Shown here one piece after another: positions 22,866 through 32,390 of a DNA stretch of 64,000 nt; position 1 is the first letter of the stretch; every line of letters begins with the position of its first letter. Source of the DNA: Gibbula magus (taxonomy: Eukaryota > Mollusca > Gastropoda > Trochida > Trochidae). The stretch spans positions 78,294,593 to 78,358,592 of the forward strand of contig OW388289.1 of the NCBI GenBank assembly GCA_936450465.1, written 5' to 3'. The position numbers and the translations under genes are program-made. Under the pieces are notes generated by a model. The model had not been told where the DNA came from. It saw nothing but the letters and a program-made list of their open reading frames with translations, and made no database searches.

Positions 22866-23324
22866 GAATGTATAGAGATGTATACCTATAGTTCAGAAAC
22901 GACAAGTGCCGTCATTCCAGGATAGATCACGGGAACAGGTAAAAATGGACACCTTGACCTCAGGCAAAATGGCCATACACAAAAGTAAAAATTGCTACAA
23001 CCCCTGGTCAAAATGACCATACAAATAAAAGCAAAAATGGCCATGGAAAATGTCAAAATCGCCATTCACGAATCGCCATTCTTTCACATTTCTTGACGAT
23101 TGTGTGGGCATTTTTTCGTATGGCCCTATTAACTAGGCCCCATACATAACCACACGTTTGTATAAAACTGGTTTGACAAGTATGACAAATAGCAAAATGG
23201 TTTTAAAAAAGGACATGAATTTGCGTGAAAGTAAACTTTGTATGATTTATAGACTTCCAACGTAGTTATATAGTTCTTTCACAAGTTCTTTCTTGAAGAC
23301 TAGGCATACTTCTGTAGTTAAATG

Positions 23325-23396
23325 CCTGTGGTATTGCCCAAGCGGCGTTATCAAACATTAATAAACTCACTAACTCACTCCACTATGTACTTCTGA
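23325..23396 (+). repeat. SINE-like 3' tail (CTCACTAACTCACTCC)
   Basis: TATTGCCCAAGCGGCGTTAT followed by AATAAACTCACTAACTCACT resembles the 3' end of a second tRNA-type SINE family. The head is absent. Confidence 0.35.
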
Positions 23397-23718
23397 AGAC
23401 GATGTAATTCTGAAGATTGTAGCAGTGAAGACTATGCCATTTTTATCTGTAAATTGATATTGATGATCATTAACTTTCATCAGACCACAATAATTCCGTG
23501 ATATGAATAGTCTACTAATTCAAATGCATTATAACTTCATCACATTCTCTCAAGCAATGTCCAAATTCGGTCAGAAAAGGTCGGTCACGGAGATTTTATT
23601 ACGCTTCGATATGTTAAACTGATAACACGATGATAGTTTCTGAAACAACATGAAGTAAAGCGCACGTAAAATACCTCCAAATACTTCGTATATAAGTCTG
23701 TGAGGCGAAGGGTATGTT

Positions 23719-23858
23719 CGAGGTTAGGTGATGTGATTTGGGGTTTAACGGCGCTTCCAAGAGTATTTCACTTGCATCACGGCTTCTTGTATTACTGCAT
23801 GGAGAAAGCCCGCAACGCCACGGTGGTTATGCATTGCGGTGACACTTGCATTTGTTTG
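23719..23858 (-). repeat. 5'-truncated SINE, minus strand
   Basis: The reverse complement contains GTTGCGGGCTTTCTCC, GTGAAATACTCTTGGAAGCG and GTTAAACCCC, the 3' half of the SINE at 14628-14939. Confidence 0.7.
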
Positions 23859-23876
23859 TTCGAGGTGGTATGTTAA

Positions 23877-24327
23877 AGTTACATCCATTGTGTTGTTTGG
23901 GGTCACATTTGCCAAACTTAATAAATTGTGCTATTTTATCAAGAAGTACGTACTGACTGTTGTCGAAAATTGCCAACGATATAAAGGTAAAAGTAATGAT
24001 TTCTGACAATGTACCGCTTGTGGCGCGCGCTAAATTAGTCAAACGTAATTTTGGAAACTTATTTACAGGAGACAAATAGACAACTTTGGGTTGATAATGT
24101 TTCACAGATTTTATAATTACTGTGCATGTAAATGGGACGTGTAATTTCGGTTTCTGCATGCACATGTATAATGATGTTGCTCAATTTTAATTGGAAACTA
24201 GCAATTATTATGTATTTGGCGATTGGGGCTGAATATACAAGTTGAGTGAAATTATTTGAACTTAAATCATAACATATCGTATGTTGGCACGTATTAAAAC
24301 CAAATACAATTTTATGAAACACAACCA
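23877..24327 (+). mobile_element. TTAA-target MITE family A, copy 2
   Basis: Begins after TTAA (23873-23876) with AGTTACATCCATTGTGTTG. It is homologous throughout to 51729-52219. The right end has decayed (AACACAACCATGTA). Confidence 0.65.
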
Positions 24328-24765
24328 TGTATATGACTGTAAATATCCATAATTTGGTTTACAAGAAGTATCCATTGAGTCTTTTCAACTTGACCATCAT
24401 CCGTAGTTCAAATGTCAGTGATGCTCGATGTACATGTAAATATATATAAACCAATGATCAATGTACTTGTGCCCAATTTGATCTTCTGTACGTTCTGTAC
24501 CATACTGCACGGCAGTACGTACTATTAAATTAGTCTTCATGATCTAGTGTTGATGAATTGAAACATCGTGTGATATGGTGTGATATCATCTATGCTATTT
24601 AGGAACAGAAAACAACAATCCTCAACATTGTTGTACACATAAGATATCTAATGTTACAATGTTTACATTTGAAACAGTTTGAACATTGTACTACATTATA
24701 GTCTTTTTTATCTTGGTTTATACCACGGCAATTATGAAGTTACATGTATAGCATGTTGGTGTAAT

Positions 24766-24787
24766 CACGGACTTAAATAAGTCCGTG
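24766..24787. repeat. Perfect short palindrome upstream of a promoter
   Basis: CACGGACTTA and TAAGTCCGTG pair perfectly around two bases, about 80 bp upstream of the probable promoter at 24840. Confidence 0.5.
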
Positions 24788-24841
24788 TTGAAAACAAGAC
24801 AAATGCCAATGTTTCCTTCCACAACGTGTTTACTACCGCAG

Positions 24842-24880
24842 GTCACGTGACGTTTCAAGTGCAAATATGGCGGCGAGGCT
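24842..24880 (+). promoter_or_regulatory. Probable TATA-less promoter: E-box palindrome plus YY1-like motif
   Basis: GTCACGTGAC (24842-24851) is the full palindromic E-box bound by MiT/TFE and USF-type bHLH proteins in animals. AATATGGCGGC (24865-24875) resembles the YY1 site found at many animal start sites. Local CpG density is higher than in the surrounding AT-rich DNA. The location just before a plausible first exon supports promoter function. The direction is inferred. Confidence 0.5.
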
Positions 24881-24917
24881 CTGGGAAGCTGATAATGGTT
24901 GGTACAGGCGCCAGTGA
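24867..24917 (+). other. Upstream short open frame in the probable 5' UTR
   Basis: ATG to TGA encoding MAARLWEADNGWYRRQ. It would precede the main start at 24957 if transcription starts at or before the GGCGGC motif. Confidence 0.25.
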
Positions 24918-24956
24918 CAGCAATCTGCGAGTGGTTAGTGTTGATGCCCTAGCATA

Positions 24957-25050
24957 ATGAGTGGCACATCCTCGGAACGAGCTGAGTGCAGGCGCTTAGA
25001 CGATGCAGGGAACCACGTCGTCGGCAGGAAGGGCTTACGACAGCGAATAC
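24957..25050 (+). CDS. Probable first coding exon of an unidentified gene
   Basis: An ATG starts a frame of 31 codons plus one base, MSGTSSERAECRRLDDAGN then HVVGRKGLRQRI, that runs into an excellent splice donor, C/GTAAGTAT (25051). Base composition is GC-rich and codon-like compared with the surroundings, and a promoter-like segment lies 80-110 bp upstream. The peptide is charged, Arg-rich and without a signal peptide. I do not recognise the family. The next exon is uncertain; an in-phase candidate is at 29230-29269. If real, this gene has a very long first intron covering most of the window's right half. Confidence 0.5.
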
Positions 25051-25916
25051 GTAAGTATAACTGTAATTCTCTCCAGCTGATCGGAGTAGTGTTTACAGTC
25101 CATGTTGTTGACATGTAGTCGTTACGTGTGATCTACACGTGTGATTATCTGGTAGTCTGAAGATGAGGAATGTTTGCATGGTAGTGATATATGACACAAT
25201 GGTACAACGGCTGTCACATCATTATGAGCTCATGCTCCATTAGTCTTCTATGTAAACAAACAATACACACAATATATGATATGATTTATGTGTCTTTTTG
25301 TATTTATTTCTCAACAACTTGCCTTTGGGAACTGTAAAATAATATTTGGTCTGTTAACACATTAGAATATTATGAATATAGTTTCTTTGTTAATGATTTC
25401 TTTGTTAATGATATGTATGATAGTAAATCAGATGAATTTATCGCTTGCAGTATCTTTGTAGCGTAGACATTTGGTATGACAATATTAGAAATGAATTGTT
25501 CCAGTGCCACTTGAAGTTGTTAGTAGACTATATTTTTGACAAGTCTTTGAAGATATTTCAACATAACTGAGTAGTAATTTTTTTTATATAGATACATATA
25601 ATATTTTCAAGCAAGAATGTTGCTACTGTCTAATAAACAAGAGACCATAAAGATCTGTCATATAAAACATAAATTCTGATTTAGTTAGTCCTGAGTATAC
25701 TAAATATGACAGCAGTGATTGACTGAGGTAGTTACTGGGACACTTGAAGATCATGATGGAGAAAGCTTATATTGTGTTTTTATCCGCATCAAATTTATTT
25801 TTATGTATGCTAAACTGGGAACATGTTCATATATTATAACCCTGCTGAAGGTTTAACATTGTTTATGTGTGTGCTAAACTCTTCAGGGAGTATACAACCA
25901 AACATCTATACAATAA

Positions 25917-26252
25917 AGGGGTTGTAGCATGTTTTTTTCAAATTTCCCATTTATAATGATAGCTTGTGTCATTTAAATTTACTTTAGAGGGTACACACTT
26001 TAGTACACAAACCAATTATCCGTATATATAGTGGTAACAACGGTGTTGCGTATAAAGCAAAAATTGCATGGTGGCCATTTTATTGTAAACATATTTTATT
26101 ATTTCGAATTACAAAAATGATGGCTTTACTGAACCATGTACACTCATTTTTAACTTGATTTTTCGAAGAGAGAAGGGTGTTTTACTATTGGTGAAATTAT
26201 TTTTCAAATACATTTCATTGACTTATTGAGCGAAAAATGTGCTACTGCCCCT
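25917..26252 (+). mobile_element. TTAA-target MITE family B, copy 2
   Basis: The right end GCTACTGCCCCT precedes TTAA (26253-26256). The left end AGGGGTTGTAGCATG follows ATAA, a decayed TTAA. It is homologous to 11992-12331. Confidence 0.7.
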
Positions 26253-26953
26253 TTAACGGTGCAGGATCACCTCTCAGGAAGTAGACTAAATCAAGGTTAA
26301 CTTCTTCTTTGCTTCTCAATGCCTTATTATTTGATGTTAATCGTTACCTTAAAGAGATAATGGATAATGCAATACTTGACGAGCAACAGAGCCAATGGCA
26401 ACAATTTTATGTTATTTGGAGAATATTCTCTGGTTTGAATTCAGGTAATTGCTCATGATATCAAGTGTCAAAATTTCTGCATAACTTGTCACAATCAATT
26501 TGATCCATTATATACTATGGTAGTCATGAACAGCTGGTGTCACAGTCATGTTTCCATGGCAACATATTCTATTAAATGTACCCATTGTCAATGAATGGAA
26601 TGTCATTTCAACGCTACTATAATTGATGAAAATAATTTTTTTCTGTTCCAATTGAAATAACTGATGAAATGAATAGTTTTGCTAGTAATACACTTCTTTT
26701 CAAAATTAGGGGTTAAACAGTACACTTGACGGTACATTATAAAACCCAGGGTTTGAAAATATATGTTTTGCTTTGGTACTAAATGAAGAATGAAAAGACA
26801 AAAATCGGATATTTTATTTATCTAACATCTATCTATCTAAGAAAACTCATATTTTCAGCTATAAAAATGTTCATAAAGATGAAGGATGTCTGGTGGAGGG
26901 TGCTGGACATTTTATGTTTAATCACCACTGCTCAAAAGTCAGTTGTTTTCTTT

Positions 26954-28312
26954 TTAGCTTATCAGGCCTGAAAGGCCAGATAGGCTTATGGCATGGCGTC
27001 TGTCCGCCCGTCCGTTACATTGTAAGCACTTACAACTCACTAACCATGTGCGCAATGTACGATGCGCGTACCAGATCACAGTCAGGCATTCCATGTGGGC
27101 AACGTACTTACACCTTGCGTGTGATGTGTGTTGATTTTCTCCTTCCCCATGTTTTCAGAAAAAATTTCGTGGCTGTGGCCTCCCAAAAAAAGTACGGACC
27201 CAAAAACACAGAGAATTGAGGGTTTAACAAAAAATTTATTTTGTAACATTTTGTAACATTTATTATATTTCATATATAAGTAATTATAAATATTTTATTA
27301 TCCCCCGCCGCGCGTTTAGCGCGAAGCGGGGGATATAGTATTCGGCTGCGTCCGTCCGTCCGTACGTCCGTACGTCCGTACGAAATGGAATAACTCAAAT
27401 ACTATTCACTGGATTCTTTTCATATTTTGCATATGGGTTCATCATAGGAAGAGTAATGTTCCTACAGAGGTTTGTGACCTTGACCTTCATTTCAAGGTCA
27501 CAACGAGACTTTGTCATTTTACCCTTGTCAGCGGGATATCTCAATAACCATTCGCTGGATTCTCTTCATATTTTACACATAGCTTCTCCAAGGAAAGACG
27601 ACGGGCTGATTAGATTTTGGTGACCTTGACATTATTTTCAAGGTCACAGCAGAAGTTTGAATTTTTCGACATGTTAATGTACATGTAAAGGTTGTCAGCG
27701 GGATATCTCAAGAACCATTCACCGGAATTCCATCATTTCTTACACAAAGCACCTTCTAGGGAAGGCGACGGGCTGATTAGATTTTGGTGACCTTGACATT
27801 ATTTTCAAGGTCACAGCGGAACTTTGAATTTTTTTACATGTTAATGTACATGTAAAGGTTGTCAGCGGGATATCTCAAGAACCTTTCACCGGAATTCCAT
27901 CATATCTTAAATATTGCACCTCCTAGAAAAGACAAAGGGCTGATTAGATTTTGGTGACCTTGACATTTTTCTCAAGGTCACAGTAGAATTTTTAATTTTT
28001 CGACATGTTAATGTACATGTAAAGGTTGTCAGCGGGATATCTCAAGAACCATTCACAGGAATTCCTTATATCTTAAATATTGCACCTCCTAGGAAAGACA
28101 AAGGGCTGATTAGATTTTGGTAACCTTGACATTTTTCTCAAGGTCACAGTGGAGCTTTGACTTTTTCGACATGTTTGACAGTCGATTTTGCTGATCTTGA
28201 CATTATTTTTAAATTTTGAGGTATAAACTTGCGGCGGGGGATCATGTCACCTTAGTGACAACTACTTGTTTATTAAAACCTGATGAGCTACAGAGGCAAT
28301 GGCTCTATTTTT
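26954..28312 (+). mobile_element. HINE-like element (GCCCATCAGG family), interrupted
   Basis: The 5' stem AGCTTATCAGGCCTGAAAGG is followed by CTTATGGCATGGCGTC and GTCCGCCCGTCCG. The 3' end CCTGATGAGCTACAGAGGC and the hairpin AGAGGCAATGGCTCT then TTTTT appear only after a second element at 27301-28270, so that one is inserted inside it. The relative at 38901 keeps the same ends. Confidence 0.65.
27301..28270 (+). mobile_element. Complete HINE-like element (CCCCCGC family), 970 bp
   Basis: The 5' stem TCCCCCGC...GCGGGGGA is followed by TATAGTATTCGGC and GTCCGTCCGTCCGTACG. Four modules of 167 bp carry TGTCAGCGGGATATCTCA, TTGGTGACCTTGACATT and CAAGGTCACAG. The 3' subterminal GCGGCGGGGGA is the inverse of the 5' end. 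Then come the hairpin TGTCACCTTAGTGACA and ACTACTTGTT. Non-coding. Confidence 0.75.
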
Positions 28313-29229
28313 CTTTAGGGATATGTATACATTTACAACTTTATGAGAATAAAAATCGTGGTATTTTTAAAGAAATACATAGTATTCTCTTCCTTTTATG
28401 ATTATCATAATGATAGATGTGAATAATTCCTTTTAAACACAAATCAGATCAGAAGAAGTGATGGTTTGGGGTGACAGAAAAAAATCAGATAAGTTTCATC
28501 TCCATTTTGTCCATAAGAGTTATTTAGTTAACAATGTGACGTCATTGTGACATGAGATGATTGATTTCATTATGTCAGGGCCACTTGTAAACAGCTGAGT
28601 ACATGCCCCATTGTTATTGTCTAGACTGATAACACCAGCTGTACTGATTCGTCTTCATCTTACTGAAGTGAAAATAATATTGTTTTGAAATAGGTTTTTG
28701 AGGCATACTCATAATGTGTTGATTAGTTATACATAAAGACATATTTTATTTTAGTTGGTATATCATATTTAATAGGATGAATGAACAGAATGGTTGAATT
28801 ACTAAAGAATCTTTCTCAACCGTAAATCTTCCAACATTACTATTTTTTGTTGTTGACAGTTTACCAGTATGCACATTGGATGTTTGTGTTTACCATAAAT
28901 TTGTTAATGTTGCTTGTTTTCTAACACAACATTATACATCTAGCAGAGAGGAAAAGTGTTTTGCTGCCCCAGAGCTTAAAACTGTTCTACACCAGCAATA
29001 GTGTACATAATGGGTAGTTCAATATCAAACATAGAATAGCTGAATACATCACAATGTTAATGAAAGAATAGAGAATGGATGGTGTCATTTTGAAAAGGGA
29101 TTTTGACTCTTAAGTTCTTAATATAGAAATAGTGAAAGAAAGAGACCAATCTGTTTTTGACTTTTAACCTGGAATAAGTTCAGTAATTTGTCAAGCGTAA
29201 ATTAATGCTCTTGTTTTTTGTGTTTTAAG
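28313..29229. other. Non-coding stretch, nothing recognised
   Basis: AT-rich, with no supported gene, RNA or repeat boundaries. Confidence 0.35.
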
Positions 29230-29269
29230 TTACAAAAAAGCCAGAAGAGGTCAAGAGGTGGGAACATAG
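29230..29269 (+). CDS. Candidate 40-bp micro-exon (weak)
   Basis: Follows TTTTAAG and precedes GTTTTT, a poor donor. Read in the phase left by the exon at 24957-25050 it is open and charged: LTKKPEEVKRWEH. There is no homology support and the weak donor argues against it. Confidence 0.2.
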
Positions 29270-30274
29270 GTTTTTAAAAATATTCTAGATGTTATAATTC
29301 CAATATATAATAATTTTCATATCATTCCAACTGTCTGTCCATCTTTCTATGTGCAATCATTTAATTTCAAAAGTAGAAAAGGAAAACTATTAAAAGTACT
29401 TTTCTGAATCTTTTAATTCTATTTTGCAGTTACTGAAGATAAGTTTGTTTTTGTGTGTGTTATTTTTGAAAGCACACACATGTACACATTACTTGTTGTA
29501 ATAATGTCTTTGTTTCCTATGAAGAAACATTCTTCTGCTCATGTTACTCAAATTTGTCTGGAAAGTATATAGAGGGAAATGCACAGTTATCTCCCCTGCA
29601 CTGTAGATTGGAAAGTATAGAATGGAGTCATCTGCATGTGATCATTTCTTTAAAAAAATGAGATGTCAAACTGAGAATAATTTTGATAAATGTTTCCGCA
29701 CTTGGCTATTGCCTATCAGTATTTTTGTCATAACAACAGAATTTTAAAAAGATTCGAGTTTTCAGCATTGTCAAAAATGAAAAATTATATTCTGTTCAAG
29801 AAAACTTAACAAATTTGATTTGCACTGTTCATGATTTCTAATTAATGATATGAAACTTAGTTATTTTAACCCTTAACATGCGGGCGACGGAATAATCCGG
29901 GCGGGCTATAAGCGATTCGTAGGTACTCCAGTACGGATCCCGGATCGCTTACTTAGAAGAATTCACGCCTGTCTATGTACTGGGCTAGCCTCCATACCGG
30001 GTCCCGAGTCGATTGTTTCCGCGACTCGCTGCATGAGAATGGCTGTATTTATGCCTCGCAGCCCGCAATGAGAATAAAACTTTCTTCAGTGTCTGGTCAG
30101 AACGTCCAGCAAAATTCACACCAATTTGCGTGTGCATTGTTGACCCGTAACGCATCGATAATTAGCTTTACAAAAGGCCAATTTTGTCCTGCTTCGCTCC
30201 GATGGCTACACTGCCCGGCGGCTAATTAGCACCTAAGTGTCTGCACTGCCCCGGGGTGAGATAGGCCCGTACAG

Positions 30275-30353
30275 GCTTATCTGTCTCGCATCCCGCCACA
30301 TGGGCAGATAGCCTATGCTTATCTGTCTCGCATCTCGCCACATGGGCAGATAG
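30275..30353 (+). repeat. Tandem duplication in the piggyBac left flank
   Basis: CTTATCTGTCTCGCATC followed by CGCCACATGGGCAGATAGC occurs twice, 43 bases apart. Confidence 0.7.
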
Positions 30354-30409
30354 CTTCTAATTACGGGAAGATATTGCGATAAGCTACCTTTCTCTCGCAC
30401 TTCGTATCA

Positions 30410-31070
30410 TATGAACCAATTGGTTGTTTTCATTTTTTTTTATACCAAAATAAAGAGGAAAGAATGGCCTTTATTCCCATATAAAAATCGCAATTGCGCT
30501 AACATAACTGAAAATACAGCAATCGCACAGAGATAGCCGACTTTCGCACTTTTGAATTTTGATACATGTGGCGCATTTACCCCAACATGCCTCGGCGCTC
30601 TATTTCTAAGAAACTACTTGGGATATTTTCATAATTTTTTTATCAGTATATAGATAAAAGAATTGTCTTCAATTCCATATAAAATACGTGTATTTTCGGC
30701 AATAACTTTTGATGCGCCAGGTGTCGCGCAGAAGGTGATATTCGGCTTTGAATAAGTGGCGCTCTTAGCATATACCATCATTACGGGCTTTATAACTTGT
30801 GAACCGCAAGTCCGATTTTTATAATTTTTACAGCATTGTAAAGAGAAAAACATTGTCTTCAATTCCATGTATAATGCGCATGTTTTCGGGAAGAACTCTG
30901 CATGCGCAAAGCGCCGCGCCAAAAGGTATAATTTTCGCACTTCATAACTTTTGAACCGCAAGTCCGATTTTTATAATTTTTACATCATTGTAAAGAGAAA
31001 AACATTGTCTTTAATTCCAGATATAATGCGCATGTTTTTGGGAAGAACTATGCATGCGCGAAGAGCCGCA
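30410..31070 (+). repeat. PiggyBac left-flank direct repeat modules
   Basis: At least three clear copies (near 30614, 30790, 30950) and one weaker copy (30420) of a module: GAACCGCAAGTCCGATTTTT, TAATTTTTACATCATTGTAA, AGAGAAAAACATTGTCTTCA, ATTCCAT, GCGCATG. The same module recurs in the right flank. Confidence 0.7.
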
Positions 31071-31689
31071 ATATTGATGTACGCATAAGTGAAGAAGTAT
31101 GATAATATATAACTAAAATACTGTTCTTTTGATACGCAAATATAGAGCTTTATAAACGATGAACAACTGTCATGACGGAATTTTGTTTCCAGTATTGGAA
31201 AAAAAATTATAACATAAAAGTGAAAATATATTTGAGTACGGGACCCGCCGCTCGGGGAAAAGCCTTTTCGTGGGAATATTTTCTCAGGAAAATATTTCAC
31301 TTTTCGGAGTTTCTAAAAATGCGTGAACATTTTTGTTACTGATGCCATTTGCGAAAGGTTTTTATTTCTAAAATTCAAATGCGAGGGCGCACCTTTCCAA
31401 ACCATTTGAATTGAATTTATTATTTTATCTTTTACATTATTGAATAAAAGACGTTTCATTCAATAAGATTTGAAGAATTATTTATATGTGTAGCGGACTG
31501 AACTGAGCAGATGGAGAATTTGATTCCTCACCACTTTTATTACCAAAGTTCTTTTGTATCACAATTACTTTTTTAGGTATTAGTTTTTTCGTGAGCAGGG
31601 GAATTTCCGACGGGATTCGCCATGACATAATGAGAAAAAATTCCCATGAACATGGGCGTGGTCCGTCATCTTCGGGACCGACCCACAAG

Positions 31690-31698
31690 TATAAATAT
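31690..31698 (+). promoter_or_regulatory. TATA-box candidate of the piggyBac gene
   Basis: TATAAATAT immediately before a GC-rich stretch, about 700 bp upstream of the transposase ATG. It would need a 5' UTR intron ending at 32379. Confidence 0.35.
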
Positions 31699-31831
31699 CT
31701 ACCGGGGGGTGCGCGGACCCCCCCGCTTTTGGTCGCCACCCCCCAAACTTTTTGTGCAAATTATTTTTTTGTTTCTACTTTGAAATAAAGGTTCGTGTCA
31801 TTCCGAGGTATGAAGGTTTCTGCTATATATG

Positions 31832-32068
31832 TCGAGAGGGCATGGGAACCCATTCCCAATAGAATCCGGGGTTCGTCCCATAGGATTGTTCCTCGGAGTC
31901 TCTCGTTCTCAAAAGAGAACATGGGAAACCTGTCCCGCGATTGAATCCGGGGTCCGCCGCGGAAGACGGGGACGGGAATTCCCGGAGAGCATGGGAGTAT
32001 GCTCCCATGGGTCCGGGCTCCGCCTCGAGAGACCGCTCCTTGGATGCTCTGCTTCTCGAAAAGAGAAG
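31832..32068 (+). repeat. GC-rich threefold repeat upstream of transposase
   Basis: Three diverged copies of a unit of about 75 bp containing GAGAGCATGGGA, GAATCCGGGGTCCGCC and CTTCTCGAAAAGAGAA. Several small open frames here on both strands are by-products of the composition. Confidence 0.5.
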
Positions 32069-32390
32069 TCATTCGGCAACTGACAACCCGAGCTTCCCTG
32101 ACATAGTAGTTTATTTTCCGGGCCTCGCGCCCGGTGCTACACGTCGCCGAGGAAATCAGAAAATGGTCCGTTTGACATATGCGTCGGAAAAATCGGCGCG
32201 ATGTCAGAAGCCGTCGGCGCCGTCGGCGCTTGCGGCGCAGTCGTCCTAGATGCGCCGGGAGGTTCTGAAACTGGCAAATGAACGTCCATGAAGCTCACAT
32301 TCATTATCTCTGTATGTTTATTGTCTCTAATCACATGTTATATGTTGCATACATCTAACGCATTTTCAATCATTTACAGGTTGAAGCAGA

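Noticed and set aside
24842..24851. Claim that the downstream gene is a lysosomal (CLEAR network) target
   Set aside because: One palindromic E-box is not enough; it also fits USF and other bHLH proteins.
31482..32334. Cluster of 60-103 codon frames upstream of the transposase
   Set aside because: GC-rich repeated sequence opens several frames on both strands. None has recognisable domains and they overlap each other.
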